Shown here in pieces: positions 46,621-57,841 of a DNA stretch of 64,000 nt. The translations under genes and the position numbers were made by a program. The notes under the pieces are model-generated. The model saw nothing but the letters and a program-made list of their open reading frames with translations. It ran no database searches and was not told the DNA's origin. Positions within the stretch are counted from its first letter, which is position 1. Each line of letters starts with the position of its first letter. This stretch comes from Riemerella anatipestifer (lineage in GTDB: Bacteria; Bacteroidota; Bacteroidia; Flavobacteriales; Weeksellaceae), in NCBI RefSeq assembly GCF_035666175.1, contig NZ_CP142016.1, positions 2,108,001 to 2,172,000 on the forward strand, in the 5' to 3' direction.

Positions 46621-46651
46621 CAAATTTAGAGTAATAATTGGTTTTAAAAAA
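46621..46651 (-). promoter_or_regulatory. Candidate pth promoter
   Basis: On the minus strand TAAATTTG (plus 46621-46628) fits TAnnTTTG, with TTTT 19 nt upstream; the ATG is 26 nt downstream. Confidence 0.4.
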
Positions 46652-46687
46652 GTTTTACTATCTAAGAAAGCTTTTATGAGAAGCAAC

Positions 46688-46724
46688 AAAAAATCCCTCC
46701 AGTAGATTTGGAGGGATAAAAAAA
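46688..46724 (-). terminator. Terminator of module B
   Basis: On the minus strand ATCCCTCC / GGAGGGAT with a 9-nt loop, then a T run. Related in core sequence to the terminator after module A. Confidence 0.75.
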
Positions 46725-47110
46725 TTACTTAGACAATAGTGCTTCTATTTTAGATAACCTTTCTTTGAGTTCTTTAATTTCGGCATCTTTAGCTTTTAGG
46801 GCTTTGTCTTGCTCTATGCTGTGTAAATAGAGTTCTTCTATCTTCTCTACATTGGTGAGCTGGGTAGCCATAAGGTCTATATAACCTTGTTTTTTAATTT
46901 CTGCGGCGGACTTATACCCTGGCAAATGTCCATTAGTCTTTACAAAATCTTCTACTTGGCTTAGGGTTTTAAAGCTATAATCTGCCTTTAGGCTAGAAGT
47001 ACCTGTATAATACTTTTGGAACACATAGTCTGGGAAGATAGCGGCATTAGTACCTACAAAACCCGTGGCTTTTACATTACCTGCAACTTCTAGTTTTTCG
47101 GTAGGAGCTG
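46725..47110 (-). repeat. Inverted repeat, 3' constant segment of module B
   Basis: Reverse-complement match to 26738-27112 at DNA level. The two constant 3' segments face each other across 19.6 kb. Confidence 0.85.
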
Positions 47111-48308
47111 TAACGCCTATACCTGTTTTACCTTCTATATAATTTGTTTTTTCAGAACCATTGATATAAATACCATACTGATTGGTCGCATTTCTTACAT
47201 TTCCAGTAGCATAAAAATCATACGAATTAGTTATTGTTCCTGAATAAGTTGAAGTATCACTTCTTGAAAAAAAGCCATAAGAATCAATTATATTACCTGA
47301 CCCTTTAAGACTTCTAACTGAATAAACTCCTATAAGTTGCTCAATAGGGGCAATATTTTGTTCTAGAGTAGAAAAAAGAGATAAACTTCCATAGGCATTT
47401 TTAATAGAACCTGCTGGTTTTTGAATGCTCGTAGCAATGCCGGCTCCACGAATGTCTCTTGTATTTTCTCCTCCTACATCAAAAGTTCTTGCAGCTATAG
47501 AGGTTAACTCAAGAGTGTTTCCATTATCTAGCTTCTCCGCGGTAAAACTACCAGTTCGTACAAGCCTTACAGGGATAGAAGTATCTGTAGGAATGATAAG
47601 CCTGTGATTTTGTCCTACGAAATTCCCATTAGTTCCGGTGTTACCTTCAATCTTATCAACATTATATATGTAATGTTCCCCCCAGCCTGATATATCTCCA
47701 TAAATATCATTAGATGTAGGAGAGGAAGAAGAATTTAAAAATATGAAATTACCACTAAGTTCTGAAATGTTTTTAGTCTGTATTTGATTTGTTACACTAT
47801 TATAATCTTGAAATATAGATTGAGTCTTAGGGTATTTTTGGTAGCTTCCAGTAGGAGTATATTGTACAATATCCTTAATCTCAGAATCTATAAGTCTAAT
47901 GTTTCCGCTGTTTTGTTTTTGCCAAATATCATCATTGTTTCCTGTACTCTTTACCCACTCTGTACCATTGTAATAGTAATAACCCTTTTCTGTGATTTTA
48001 GCTACTTTGGTATCATTACCTGTATAATTGCTTATAGCCCCATTGGTCTTAGTAGAGTCATCTATTACATACACTAGAGTTCCTTCTACAGGAGCTTCGA
48101 TACTTGCCACACGAGTTTTACTTAATTGGGGAGCTAAAATCCCTTCGTTAGTCTTGGCGTTATCTTGGCTATTGGTTGCATTGGGCTGAACATCTAAAGT
48201 AGCTCTAGGTAAGGAGATATTAACCCCTACTTTACCACTTTGCCCATAAACTGCTAAGCCTAAACCTAAAAAGGCGAGTACACTTAATTTTGTAGCTGTT
48301 GTTTTCAT
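46725..48308 (-). CDS. Fibre-like surface protein with constant ends and variable middle (module B)
   Basis: 527 residues with signal peptide MKTTATKLSVLAFLGLGLAVYGQ. Residues 1-118 (SGKVGVNISLPRATLDV..., GYYYYNGTEWVKS) and about the last 125 (from APTEKLEVAGNVKATGF) match the gene disrupted at 24133-27112. The ~285 residues between do not. The variable part is rich in Asn, Ser, Gly and Thr (SELSGNFIFLNSSSSP, IYGDISGWGEHYIYN). The C-terminus has PDYVFQKYYTGTSSLKADYSF, HLPGYKSAAEIKKQGY and a coiled coil (KDAEIKELKERLSKIEALLSK). A trimeric fibre or adhesin is a fair guess. It follows the HU-like gene after 142 nt and is the intact copy. Confidence 0.8.
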   Translation of the reverse strand: MKTTATKLSVLAFLGLGLAVYGQSGKVGVNISLPRATLDVQPNATNSQDNAKTNEGILAPQLSKTRVASIEAPVEGTLVYVIDDSTKTNGAISNYTGNDTKVAKITEKGYYYYNGTEWVKSTGNNDDIWQKQNSGNIRLIDSEIKDIVQYTPTGSYQKYPKTQSIFQDYNSVTNQIQTKNISELSGNFIFLNSSSSPTSNDIYGDISGWGEHYIYNVDKIEGNTGTNGNFVGQNHRLIIPTDTSIPVRLVRTGSFTAEKLDNGNTLELTSIAARTFDVGGENTRDIRGAGIATSIQKPAGSIKNAYGSLSLFSTLEQNIAPIEQLIGVYSVRSLKGSGNIIDSYGFFSRSDTSTYSGTITNSYDFYATGNVRNATNQYGIYINGSEKTNYIEGKTGIGVTAPTEKLEVAGNVKATGFVGTNAAIFPDYVFQKYYTGTSSLKADYSFKTLSQVEDFVKTNGHLPGYKSAAEIKKQGYIDLMATQLTNVEKIEELYLHSIEQDKALKAKDAEIKELKERLSKIEALLSK

Positions 48309-48372
48309 AATATTTAATTTTAAAAATTGTTAATGATTTTGTTTAATTTTTTCTTTGTTGTTCTTTGGGTTA

Positions 48373-48437
48373 AAAATTCCCTAGCGTGGCGTTTAGAATT
48401 TCCTAACTAGGGAATTAAGATTTCCTAGCTAGGAAAT
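48373..48437. repeat. CCTAGCTAGG palindrome cluster (module B)
   Basis: ATTTCCTAGCTAGGAAAT at 48420-48437 is a perfect 18-bp palindrome. AATTTCCTAACTAGGGAATT at 48397-48416 is a near copy, and AAAAATTCCCTAGCG at 48373-48387 a half copy. In the direction of the genes no T run follows, so it is not an ordinary terminator. Module A has an unrelated GC-rich palindrome family at the same place. Confidence 0.7.
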
Positions 48438-48450
48438 TTTTTGTGGGTGG

Positions 48451-48834
48451 CTAGGCTTTCTCAAATTTCAGCGTTTGTAGCATCTTTTTAAGGTCAGACC
48501 CCGGGGTAAATAGTACTTTTGTGTTTCTAATCGCTGCCGAAGTTACTTCCTCTTCCTTAGCTTTGCCCTCACTGCTAAGGCTCACTCTCATACTGCCGAG
48601 TTCGCCTAGTCTTACAATTCGTCCTTCTGATAATGAGGTTTGCATCACATCTACGAGGGCGTAAAGCACCGCTCTAATGTCTGCTCCACTTACGGTGGAA
48701 ATCTTCTCGATGTCTTTGGTAAGACCTTCTAGAGTCTTCTCTCCTTGATACACAGGCGATGCATAGAATTTTTTGTCGCCTCCACCCGCCACACCTGGCT
48801 GGGCTTTCTGAATAGTTTTGTACTTAATTGACAT
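48451..48834 (-). CDS. HU-like histone-family DNA-binding protein (module B)
   Basis: 127 residues, same family and length as the module A protein. Identical blocks are GLTKDIEKISTVSGADIRAV, YALVDVMQ, RLGELGSMRVS and SSEGKAKEEEVTSAAI. Differences cluster at residues 26-35 (SPVYQGEKTLE versus SANVVSEKTLA) and at the C-terminus (QTLKFEKA versus ATLSYEKL). The differing stretches may matter if each paralogue recognises the palindromes next to its own gene, which is speculation. Intact leader and promoter upstream; intact surface-protein gene downstream. Confidence 0.85.
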   Translation of the reverse strand: MSIKYKTIQKAQPGVAGGGDKKFYASPVYQGEKTLEGLTKDIEKISTVSGADIRAVLYALVDVMQTSLSEGRIVRLGELGSMRVSLSSEGKAKEEEVTSAAIRNTKVLFTPGSDLKKMLQTLKFEKA

Positions 48835-49283
48835 AATCTAGTATTTAATGGTTAATTGTTAATGTTCAATGGTTATCTAAAATCTAATCTCTCATATCTA
48901 ACTTCTAACCTTAAAAAACGCCTTTCCCCTCTAAACACACACAAAACGAGAGGAAAGGCTAAAACAGAAAGAGCAGAACGCTTCTTCTGAACACTAAAAG
49001 CACCCAACAAGAACGACCATGTTTTAAGACAAAACAATGGTGCTTTTAGTAGATATTGATGAAAGCTAAAATTGGAATGGTCTAAACACAAAAAGCCCCC
49101 AATAAAAATTGGTGGAACTCTATTTATAATTAACAATAAAGGTTGAAATAATTTTCTAGATAATATAGCACATACCCACGAAACTACCTGTGTGTGTTTA
49201 CGAAATTATTTGGAACAGCCAAATAATTCTGTAACTTTTTCACATTTTCTTGTATGTCGTTGATAGTGTATTGCATAAAGAAG
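48835..49283 (-). promoter_or_regulatory. Long structured leader of module B
   Basis: Counterpart of the module A leader, read on the minus strand. Hairpin 1 at 49204-49228 (perfect AATTATTTGG / CCAAATAATT, better than in A), a short AC run at 49189-49198, hairpin 2 at 48993-49050 (sequence fully kept), hairpin 3 at 48965-48989 (one mismatch), hairpin 4 with its T run at 48913-48960 (GCCTTTCC / GGAAAGGC). In hairpin 4 a G-T pair of module A is an A-T pair here, so pairing is kept while sequence changes. Confidence 0.7.
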
Positions 49284-49286
49284 AGA

Positions 49287-49318
49287 CAAATGTATAAGCT
49301 ATTTTTTAGATATGCAAA
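49287..49318 (-). promoter_or_regulatory. Promoter of module B
   Basis: On the minus strand TTTG (plus 49315-49318), 20-nt spacer, TACATTTG (plus 49287-49294). An excellent match. It is 32 bp from the divergent rpoB promoter, so the two could interfere. Confidence 0.6.
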
Positions 49319-49350
49319 TTTTATAAGGTGATAATTTAGAGGATAGAAGG

Positions 49351-49382
49351 TTTGTGAGGTTTAATAAAAAAATATATCTTTG
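49351..49382 (+). promoter_or_regulatory. rpoBC promoter
   Basis: TTTG at 49351-49354, 20-nt spacer, TATCTTTG at 49375-49382. Consensus match. It places the transcription start about 260 nt before the rpoB ATG. Confidence 0.65.
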
Positions 49383-49385
49383 CAG

Positions 49386-49647
49386 TTCATTTTGAGTGAT
49401 ATACACTTCTGAAATATAAAATAAGAATACAAAACTCTTATCCTTAGGGATTTAGGGTTTTGTTCTGTTGTATTTCAAGGTATTATCTATCTAATGAGAA
49501 AATTGAAAATATTTTGCACTACGCCGTGAAAAGATATACCGGAGTTGCAGTTAGAAAGTTTTTTAGGAAATGATGCCTGAATAGCTTTCTGATATTTTTA
49601 AAAAGAGTAACAAAATATTTTTAAACCAACAATCTTCTAAAAGTTTT
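49386..49647 (+). promoter_or_regulatory. Structured leader of rpoBC
   Basis: About 260 nt without a credible gene. One fold joins GAAATA (49411) with TATTTC (49471) around CAAAAC / GTTTTG near 49430-49462. A second hairpin at 49553-49590 has AGAAAG / CTTTCT outside and TTAGG / CCTGA inside. Such a leader suggests post-transcriptional control of polymerase synthesis; no known riboswitch was recognised. Confidence 0.5.
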
Positions 49648-52600
49648 ATGAGTAAATCAAAGACGACACAAAAAGCTCAGGGAAATCAAAGAATTAATTT
49701 CTCGTCGGCTAAAGGAAGAGTGGAGACGCCAGACTTTTTGGATATCCAAATTCAATCCTTTAAGGAGTTCTTTCAGCTAGACACACTTCCGGAGCAGAGA
49801 GTGAACGAAGGACTTTACAAAACCTTCCAAGAAAATTTCCCAATTACAGATTCTAGAAACCAGTTTGTACTAGAGTTTTTAGATTACTTAGTAGATTCTC
49901 CTCGCTATTCTATAGATGAGTGTGTAGAGAGAGGGCTTACTTATTCTGTGCCATTAAAGGCAAGATTAAAATTATACTGTACAGACCCAGAGTACGATGA
50001 TTTCCAAACGGTAATCCAAGATGTATATCTAGGTACAGTACCTTATATGACGCCTAGTGGTTCATTTATCATCAATGGTGCAGAGCGTGTGGTAGTAACA
50101 CAGTTGCATAGATCTCCAGGGGTATTCTTCGGGCAGACTTACCACGCTAATGGTACTAAATTATACTATTCTAGAATTATCCCATTTAAAGGGTCTTGGA
50201 TGGAATTTACTACGGATATCAACAGCGTAATGTACGCTTATATAGACCGTAAGAAAAAATTACCATTAACCACTTTACTTAGAGCTATCGGTTACGAGTC
50301 TGATAAGGAAATTCTTCAGATATTCGACTTGGCGGAAGAGGTTAAAGTGTCTAAAGCGGCTCTTAAAAAAGTAGAAGGTAGAACTTTAGCAGCTAGAGTT
50401 CTTAATACTTGGTTTGAAGATTTCGTAGATGAAGATACAGGTGAGGTAGTTTCTGTAGAAAGAAACGAAATTATCTTAGATAGAGAAACCGTTCTTGAAA
50501 AAGAACATTTAGATTTGATTTTGGAGGCTGGTGTTAAAACCATTTTAATCCACAATGAAAACACTAAGGAGTTCTCCATCATTCAAAATACATTACAAAA
50601 AGACCCTACCAACTCAGAAAAAGAAGCGGTAGAGTACATCTATCGTCAGTTGAGAAACGCAGATCCACCTGATGAAGAAACTGCAAGAGGAATTATAGAA
50701 AAGTTATTCTTCTCGGAGCAGAGATATTCTTTAGGAGAGGTAGGTCGTTACAGATTGAACAAAAAGCTAGGTCTTAGCGTAGACGAAAGTGTAGAGGTAC
50801 TTACTAAAGAGGACATCATTAGTATTGTAAAACACTTAATAGAGTTGGCTAACTCTAAAGCAGAGGTAGATGATATAGACCACCTTTCTAACAGAAGAAT
50901 TAGAACGGTAGGAGAGCAGTTGGCAGGTCAGTTTGGAGTAGGTCTTTCTAGAATTGCAAGAACAATCCGTGAGAGAATGAATGTTCGTGATAACGAATTG
51001 TTTAGTCCAACAGATTTAGTTAACGCTAAAACATTAACATCGGTAATTAACTCGTTCTTTGGAACTAACCAGCTTTCTCAGTTTATGGATCAAACCAATC
51101 CACTTTCTGAGATTACACATAAGAGAAGATTATCAGCTTTAGGACCTGGTGGTCTTTCTAGAGAAAGAGCAGGTTTTGAGGTTCGAGATGTTCACCATAC
51201 ACACTACGGAAGAATTTGTCCAATTGAGACGCCGGAAGGACCGAACATTGGTTTGATTTCTTCTTTAGGTATTTATGCTAAAATCAATAATTTAGGTTTC
51301 ATAGAAACGCCTTATCGTAAGGTAGAAAATGGTAAAGTAGATTTAGATGCGGCACCTATATATCTTAACGCAGAAGATGAGGAAGCTAAAATTATTGCTC
51401 AAGCGAACGTAGAGCTTGCTGATGATGGTAAGTTTGAAACAGAGAGAATTATTGCTCGTTTAGATGGAGATTACCCAGTGGTAGAACCAGAGCAAGTAGA
51501 TTTAATAGATGTAGCTCCTAACCAGATTTCTGGTATTTCGGCATCACTTATTCCTTTCCTAGAACACGATGATGCTAACCGTGCCTTGATGGGATCTAAC
51601 ATGATGCGTCAGGCAGTACCATTATTAAAACCTCAAGCACCTATCGTAGGTACAGGTTTAGAAAAGCAAGTGGCTAGAGACTCTAGAATTTTAATCAATG
51701 CTGAAGGAACTGGTGTTGTAGAGTATGTAGATGCGGAGAGAATTGTTATAAAATATGATAGAACTGAAGATGAAGATATTGTAAGCTTCGAATCAGCTAC
51801 TAAAACCTATCATTTAACTAAGTTCAGAAAAACCAACCAATCTACTACTATTACTCTTAAACCTATTGTAAGAGTAGGAGATACAGTAGAAAAAGGACAA
51901 GTACTTTGTGATGGTTACGCAACAGAAAACGGAGAGTTAGCATTAGGTAGAAACTTAGTGGTAGCGTTCATGCCTTGGAAAGGGTATAACTTCGAGGATG
52001 CGATTGTAATCAACGAAAAAGTAGTTCGTGAGGACTGGTTTACTTCTATCCACGTAGATGAGTATTCTTTAGAGGTAAGAGATACCAAACTAGGTATGGA
52101 GGAGCTTACAGCAGATATTCCTAATATCTCTGAAGATGCTACAAAAGACCTAGATGAAAACGGTATGATAAGAATCGGAGCAGAGGTAAAACCTGGTGAT
52201 ATTCTTATCGGTAAAATCACACCTAAAGGAGAGTCTGACCCTACTCCAGAAGAGAAGTTATTAAGAGCTATCTTCGGTGATAAAGCAGGAGATGTAAAAG
52301 ACGCTTCTTTAAAGGCAGATTCTTCATTAAGAGGGGTAGTGATAGACAAAAAGCTATTCTCTAGAAATATTAAGGATAAGAAGAAGAGAACAGAAGAGAA
52401 AATCAAGCTAGAAGAAATAGAAAACCAATATAAAACTAAGTTCAATGAGCTTAGAGCGGTTCTTTTAGATAAATTAAACACTATTGTTAATGGTAAAACA
52501 TCTCAAGGAGTTAAAAACGACTTAGGAGAAGAAATCATTGGTAAAGGTGCTAAGTTCTCTATGAAACTACTTCAGTCAGTAGAAGATTATGTAAATGTAA

Positions 52601-53475
52601 GTGGTTCTGACTGGACAGTAGATACAGATAAAAACGAGTTAATTAAGCAATTAATTCACAACTATAAGATTAAGTACAACGATTTACAAGGAGTTAAAAA
52701 CCGTGAGAAATACGCTATTTCAATCGGAGACGAGCTTCCTTCAGGAATAATTAAGTTGGCTAAAGTTTACATCGCTAAGAAGAGAAAGTTAAATGTAGGA
52801 GATAAGATGGCAGGACGTCACGGTAACAAAGGTATCGTATCTAGAATCGTTCGTGAGGAAGATATGCCTTTCTTAGAAGACGGTACGCCAGTAGACATCG
52901 TACTTAACCCGCTAGGGGTACCTTCTCGTATGAACATCGGTCAGATTTACGAAACGGTACTTGGTTGGGCAGGTAAGCAATTAGGCTTGAAGTTCGCTAC
53001 GCCTATTTTTGACGGTGCTAAACTAGACCAAATTACAGAGTACACCGAAAAAGCAGGGCTACCTATCTACGGAAACACTTATCTGTATGATGGTGGTACA
53101 GGGGAGAGATTTACTCAGCCAGCTACTGTAGGTGTGATTTATATGTTGAAACTTGGTCACATGGTAGATGATAAGATGCATGCTCGTTCTATTGGACCTT
53201 ACTCTCTCATCACGCAGCAGCCATTAGGAGGTAAAGCTCAGTTTGGTGGTCAGCGTTTCGGAGAGATGGAGGTTTGGGCACTAGAAGCATTTGGTGCGTC
53301 TAACATCTTGAGAGAAATCCTAACAGTGAAGTCAGATGATGTGATTGGTAGAGCTAAAACTTACGAAGCTATTGCGAAAGGAGAGGCAATGCCAGAACCG
53401 GGTATTCCAGAATCCTTCAATGTATTGCTTCATGAGTTACAAGGTTTAGGATTAGATGTAAGGTTAGAGGAATAA
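49648..53475 (+). CDS. rpoB: DNA-directed RNA polymerase subunit beta
   Basis: 1275 residues, normal for Bacteroidota. Fork and rifampicin-pocket region [30 protein letters not shown] lies near residue 480; [61 protein letters not shown] and the C-terminal [49 protein letters not shown] are all intact (listed as landmarks). The rifampicin pocket shows the common sensitive residues (QFMDQ, HKRRLS). It forms the catalytic core with RpoC. Unusually, no rplJ/rplL precedes it; upstream is the divergent module B. Confidence 0.97.
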   Translation: MSKSKTTQKAQGNQRINFSSAKGRVETPDFLDIQIQSFKEFFQLDTLPEQRVNEGLYKTFQENFPITDSRNQFVLEFLDYLVDSPRYSIDECVERGLTYSVPLKARLKLYCTDPEYDDFQTVIQDVYLGTVPYMTPSGSFIINGAERVVVTQLHRSPGVFFGQTYHANGTKLYYSRIIPFKGSWMEFTTDINSVMYAYIDRKKKLPLTTLLRAIGYESDKEILQIFDLAEEVKVSKAALKKVEGRTLAARVLNTWFEDFVDEDTGEVVSVERNEIILDRETVLEKEHLDLILEAGVKTILIHNENTKEFSIIQNTLQKDPTNSEKEAVEYIYRQLRNADPPDEETARGIIEKLFFSEQRYSLGEVGRYRLNKKLGLSVDESVEVLTKEDIISIVKHLIELANSKAEVDDIDHLSNRRIRTVGEQLAGQFGVGLSRIARTIRERMNVRDNELFSPTDLVNAKTLTSVINSFFGTNQLSQFMDQTNPLSEITHKRRLSALGPGGLSRERAGFEVRDVHHTHYGRICPIETPEGPNIGLISSLGIYAKINNLGFIETPYRKVENGKVDLDAAPIYLNAEDEEAKIIAQANVELADDGKFETERIIARLDGDYPVVEPEQVDLIDVAPNQISGISASLIPFLEHDDANRALMGSNMMRQAVPLLKPQAPIVGTGLEKQVARDSRILINAEGTGVVEYVDAERIVIKYDRTEDEDIVSFESATKTYHLTKFRKTNQSTTITLKPIVRVGDTVEKGQVLCDGYATENGELALGRNLVVAFMPWKGYNFEDAIVINEKVVREDWFTSIHVDEYSLEVRDTKLGMEELTADIPNISEDATKDLDENGMIRIGAEVKPGDILIGKITPKGESDPTPEEKLLRAIFGDKAGDVKDASLKADSSLRGVVIDKKLFSRNIKDKKKRTEEKIKLEEIENQYKTKFNELRAVLLDKLNTIVNGKTSQGVKNDLGEEIIGKGAKFSMKLLQSVEDYVNVSGSDWTVDTDKNELIKQLIHNYKIKYNDLQGVKNREKYAISIGDELPSGIIKLAKVYIAKKRKLNVGDKMAGRHGNKGIVSRIVREEDMPFLEDGTPVDIVLNPLGVPSRMNIGQIYETVLGWAGKQLGLKFATPIFDGAKLDQITEYTEKAGLPIYGNTYLYDGGTGERFTQPATVGVIYMLKLGHMVDDKMHARSIGPYSLITQQPLGGKAQFGGQRFGEMEVWALEAFGASNILREILTVKSDDVIGRAKTYEAIAKGEAMPEPGIPESFNVLLHELQGLGLDVRLEE

Positions 53476-53557
53476 TAGACACGAGATATGAGATACAAGA
53501 TAAAAGAATACCATCTTCTCTTGGTTCTCGGTTCTCTTAATCTTTAAAAGAAACAAA

Positions 53558-56500
53558 ATGTCAAATAAAAATAAAACAAGTAGATTTAATAAAATCTCGA
53601 TAGGTTTAGCTTCACCAGAGTCTATTTTACAAGATTCAAGAGGAGAAGTATTAAAACCAGAAACCATTAACTATAGAACGCACAAACCTGAAAGAGACGG
53701 GCTTTTCTGTGAGAAAATATTCGGTCCTGTAAAGGATTACGAGTGTGCTTGTGGAAAATATAAGCGTATTCGTTATAAAGGCATTGTCTGCGACCGATGC
53801 GGTGTAGAAGTAACGGAGAAAAAAGTGCGTAGAGAGCGTATAGGGCACATCAACTTGGTAGTTCCTGTAGCTCATATTTGGTACTTCCGTTCTTTACCAA
53901 ATAAGATAGGTTATCTTCTAGGATTGCCATCTAAGAAACTAGATATGATTATCTACTACGAAAGATATGTGGTAATTCAGCAAGGTATCGCTAAAAGATT
54001 AGACGGTTCTGATTTCGAGGAAATGGAATTTTTAACCGAGGAAGAATATTTAGATATTTTAGATACACTTCCTACGGAAAATCAATACTTAGATGACTCT
54101 GACCCTAATAAGTTTATCGCTAAAATGGGAGCTGAGGCTGTGGAAGAATTGTTAAAGAGAATAGATTTAGATGCTCTTTCTTATGATTTAAGACACAAAG
54201 CACACAACGAGACATCTAAGCAAAGAAGAACAGAAGCACTAAAAAGATTATCAGTAGTAGAAGCTCTTAGAGATGCTAATACGAGAATGATTAACCGCCC
54301 AGAGTGGATGGTAATGCGTGTACTTCCTGTAATACCACCAGAGTTAAGACCATTAGTGCCACTAGATGGTGGGCGTTTTGCGACATCAGACCTTAACGAC
54401 CTTTATAGAAGAGTAATTATCAGAAACAATCGTCTTAAGAGACTTCTAGAAATTAAAGCTCCTGAAGTTATCTTAAGAAACGAGAAGCGTATGCTTCAAG
54501 AAGCGGTAGATTCTTTATTTGATAATACAAGAAAATCTTCTGCAGTTAAATCTGAGTCTAACAGACCATTAAAATCTCTTTCTGATTCATTAAAAGGTAA
54601 GCAAGGGCGTTTCCGTCAGAACTTACTTGGTAAAAGGGTAGACTACTCTGCTCGTTCGGTAATTGTGGTAGGTCCTACTTTACAACTACACGAGTGTGGT
54701 ATCCCTAAAGATATGGCGGCAGAGCTTTATAAGCCGTTCATCATCAGAAAACTAATCGAAAGAGGTATCGTAAAAACAGTAAAATCTGCGAAAAGAATTA
54801 TAGATAGAAAAGAACCTGTGGTGTATGACATTCTAGAAAATGTAATGAAAGGTCACCCAGTACTTCTTAACCGTGCCCCTACACTTCACCGTTTAGGTAT
54901 TCAGGCATTCCAACCTAAAATGATTGAAGGTAAAGCGATACAACTACACCCATTGGTAACTACGGCATTCAATGCCGACTTTGATGGTGACCAGATGGCG
55001 GTACACTTACCTTTAGGTCCAGAAGCTATTTTAGAGGCTCAACTTTTAATGTTAGGTTCTCAGAATATCTTGAACCCTGCTAATGGTTCTCCAATTACGG
55101 TACCTTCTCAGGACATGGTACTTGGGCTTTATTTTATGACTAAAGAAGCTCATTCTACGGAGGATTATAAAGTGAAGGGAGAAGGTTTAACTTTCTACTC
55201 TCCAGAGGAAGTAGAAATTGCCTACAACGAAGGACAAGTAACGCTTAATGCTAAAGTTAAGTGTAAACTTCCTGTGAAGAATGAAAACGGAGAATTAGTA
55301 ACTAAACTGATTGAAACTACTGTTGGTAGAATTTTATTCAATCAGATAGTACCTGAACAAATAGGATTCATCAATGAACTTTTAACGAAAAAATCGTTAA
55401 GAAATGTAATTGGTAGAATCTTAGCAGAAACTGATTTCCCAACTACAGTTCAGTTCTTGGATAGAATGAAAGACTTAGGATACTCTAACGCATTTAAAGG
55501 AGGTCTATCGTTCAGCTTAGCTGATATTGTGGTGCCAGAAGAGAAGAAACAAATGATAGCTTCGGCGGTAGAAAGTGTAGATGATATTAAGGCTAACTAT
55601 AATATGGGTCTTATCACTGATACTGAGCGTTATAACCAAGTAATTGATGTTTGGACAAATACTAACGCTAACCTTACCGAAATGATTATGCAGAGAATGA
55701 AGACCGACCAAGGTGGTTTCAATTCTGTATATATGATGCTAGATTCTGGTGCGAGGGGTTCTAAAGAGCAGATTCGTCAGTTATCAGGTATGCGTGGTCT
55801 AATGGCAAAACCTCAAAAAGCAGGTTCAGTAGGTGCAGAGATTATCGAAAACCCTATTGTAGCTAACTTTAAAGAGGGGCTTTCTATCCTTGAGTACTTT
55901 ATCTCTACTCACGGTGCTCGTAAAGGTCTTGCGGATACGGCGCTTAAAACGGCGGATGCTGGTTACTTAACGAGAAGGTTGGTAGATGTAGCTCAAGACG
56001 TTATCATTACTGAAGACGATTGTGGTACTCTAAGAGGTGTGGAAGTAACGCCACTTAAAAAGAATGATGAAATAGTAGAGAAATTATCTGAAAGAATTTT
56101 AGGTAGAATTTCTTTACATGATATATATGACCCAGAAACAGACGAGTTAATCGTAGAAGCTGATGTTCTTATAGATGAAGAATTAGCTAAGAAGATAGAA
56201 GAGGCTGGTATAGAGTCTGTGGAGGTTCGTTCACCTTTAACTTGTGAATCTAAGAGAGGTATCTGTGCTAAATGTTACGGTAGAAACTTAGCTACAGGTA
56301 AGATGATTCATATGGGAGAAGCTGTGGGTGTTATTGCAGCACAGTCCATCGGGGAACCTGGTACACAGCTTACCTTGAGAACCTTCCACCAAGGGGGAAC
56401 AGCGGGTAACGTTTCCGAAAATCCATCTATCGTAGCTAAGAGAGATGGTATCGTAGAAATGGACGAAATTAGAACGGTAACTTCTGAAGATGAAGAAGGA

Positions 56501-57826
56501 AACCAAGCTGAAATCGTGGTGTCTCGTTCTACCGAATTCCGTTTGGTAGCAGATAATGCTAGCAGAACACCTATAATGGTAGCAAACTTACCTTACGGTT
56601 CAATACTTTCTGTAAAACCAGGGGATAAAGTGAAGAAAGGAGACCTTATAGCAAGATGGGATCCGTATAATGCGGTAATCATTGCTGAAACTTCTGGTAA
56701 GGTAGAGTACGAAGATATTATCAAAGGCGTGTCTTTCCAATTAGAAATTGACGAACAGACAGGCTTTGAAGAAAAGGTAATCTCTGAATCTAGAAACAAA
56801 AAAGCGGTACCTACCCTTAGAGTGGTAGATTCTAAAGGAGTAGAGCAAAAATCTTACAACTTACCTGTGGGAGCTCACTTAATGGTAAATGATGGAGAGA
56901 AGATTAAAGCTGGTAAGATTTTAATTAAAATCCCAAGAAAATCTGCAAAAGCAGGGGATATCACGGGAGGTCTTCCTAGAGTAACGGAACTTTTCGAAGC
57001 TAGAAATCCTTCTAATCCTGCGGTAGTAACAGAAATTGACGGGGTAGTATCTTACGGAAAAATCAAGAGAGGTAACCGTGAGCTTATCGTAGAGTCTAAA
57101 TCAGGAGAAATTAAGAAATACTTGGTGAAGTTATCTAACCAAATCTTAGTTCAAGAAAACGACTTCGTAAGAGCAGGTTCTCCATTGTCAGATGGTTCAG
57201 TAACGCCTAATGATATTTTAGCAATTAAAGGTCCTACAGCGGTACAAGAATATTTGGTAAACGAAATCCAAGAGGTATACCGTCTACAAGGGGTGAAGAT
57301 TGATGACAAGCACTTTGAAATCATCGTTCGCCAAATGATGACGAAAGTAGAGATTGTAGATGGTGGAGATACTCAGTTCTTAGAAGGTAGTCTAGAACAT
57401 AAGCAAGACTTTATCGAAGAGAACGAAAGAGTGTTTGGTATGAAGGTAGTTACCGATCCAGGAGACTCTCAAGAGCTTAAAGCAGGTCAGATGATTACAG
57501 CGAGAGAATTAAGAGACGAAAACTCTAAGCTTAAGAGAGAAGACTTAAAACTGGTAGAAGTTCGTGAAGCACTTACGGCTACAGCACACCCTGTTTTACA
57601 AGGTATCACAAGAGCGGCTCTACAAACTAAGTCATTTATGTCTGCGGCATCTTTCCAAGAAACTACTAAGGTACTTAACGAAGCAGCGGTATCAGGTAAA
57701 GTAGATGAGTTGAATGGTCTTAAAGAAAATGTAATTGTAGGACATAGAATTCCTGCAGGAACGGGGCTTAAAGATTATCAGAACTTTATCGTAGGTTCTA
57801 ATAAAGAGTTTGAAGATTTAAATTAA
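53558..57826 (+). CDS. rpoC: DNA-directed RNA polymerase subunit beta'
   Basis: 1422 residues. N-terminal zinc motif [20 protein letters not shown], the catalytic magnesium site [15 protein letters not shown] near residue 480, the bridge and trigger helices ([31 protein letters not shown]) and the second zinc motif around [14 protein letters not shown]-terminal [12 protein letters not shown] and the long Bacteroidetes form are as expected. 82 nt after rpoB, in the same operon; that gap carries AGATATGAGATACAAGATAA-like sequence also seen in the HU-module leaders. Confidence 0.97.
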   Translation: MSNKNKTSRFNKISIGLASPESILQDSRGEVLKPETINYRTHKPERDGLFCEKIFGPVKDYECACGKYKRIRYKGIVCDRCGVEVTEKKVRRERIGHINLVVPVAHIWYFRSLPNKIGYLLGLPSKKLDMIIYYERYVVIQQGIAKRLDGSDFEEMEFLTEEEYLDILDTLPTENQYLDDSDPNKFIAKMGAEAVEELLKRIDLDALSYDLRHKAHNETSKQRRTEALKRLSVVEALRDANTRMINRPEWMVMRVLPVIPPELRPLVPLDGGRFATSDLNDLYRRVIIRNNRLKRLLEIKAPEVILRNEKRMLQEAVDSLFDNTRKSSAVKSESNRPLKSLSDSLKGKQGRFRQNLLGKRVDYSARSVIVVGPTLQLHECGIPKDMAAELYKPFIIRKLIERGIVKTVKSAKRIIDRKEPVVYDILENVMKGHPVLLNRAPTLHRLGIQAFQPKMIEGKAIQLHPLVTTAFNADFDGDQMAVHLPLGPEAILEAQLLMLGSQNILNPANGSPITVPSQDMVLGLYFMTKEAHSTEDYKVKGEGLTFYSPEEVEIAYNEGQVTLNAKVKCKLPVKNENGELVTKLIETTVGRILFNQIVPEQIGFINELLTKKSLRNVIGRILAETDFPTTVQFLDRMKDLGYSNAFKGGLSFSLADIVVPEEKKQMIASAVESVDDIKANYNMGLITDTERYNQVIDVWTNTNANLTEMIMQRMKTDQGGFNSVYMMLDSGARGSKEQIRQLSGMRGLMAKPQKAGSVGAEIIENPIVANFKEGLSILEYFISTHGARKGLADTALKTADAGYLTRRLVDVAQDVIITEDDCGTLRGVEVTPLKKNDEIVEKLSERILGRISLHDIYDPETDELIVEADVLIDEELAKKIEEAGIESVEVRSPLTCESKRGICAKCYGRNLATGKMIHMGEAVGVIAAQSIGEPGTQLTLRTFHQGGTAGNVSENPSIVAKRDGIVEMDEIRTVTSEDEEGNQAEIVVSRSTEFRLVADNASRTPIMVANLPYGSILSVKPGDKVKKGDLIARWDPYNAVIIAETSGKVEYEDIIKGVSFQLEIDEQTGFEEKVISESRNKKAVPTLRVVDSKGVEQKSYNLPVGAHLMVNDGEKIKAGKILIKIPRKSAKAGDITGGLPRVTELFEARNPSNPAVVTEIDGVVSYGKIKRGNRELIVESKSGEIKKYLVKLSNQILVQENDFVRAGSPLSDGSVTPNDILAIKGPTAVQEYLVNEIQEVYRLQGVKIDDKHFEIIVRQMMTKVEIVDGGDTQFLEGSLEHKQDFIEENERVFGMKVVTDPGDSQELKAGQMITARELRDENSKLKREDLKLVEVREALTATAHPVLQGITRAALQTKSFMSAASFQETTKVLNEAAVSGKVDELNGLKENVIVGHRIPAGTGLKDYQNFIVGSNKEFEDLN

Positions 57827-57841
57827 TTTGAAGAAAAAATT

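Larger units (their letters stand above)
47953..49294 (-). repeat. Inverted repeat, 5' arm of module B
   Basis: Reverse-complement match to 23093-24467, covering the -7 box, leader, HU-like gene and first ~118 codons of the surface protein. Homology is interrupted in the HU/surface-protein spacer. Confidence 0.85.

Noticed and set aside
51915-52481. Long open frame (188 codons) on the minus strand inside rpoB
   Set aside because: It lies wholly within rpoB, its composition is a low-complexity Ser/Leu/Phe translation of the antisense strand, and no promoter or family is visible.
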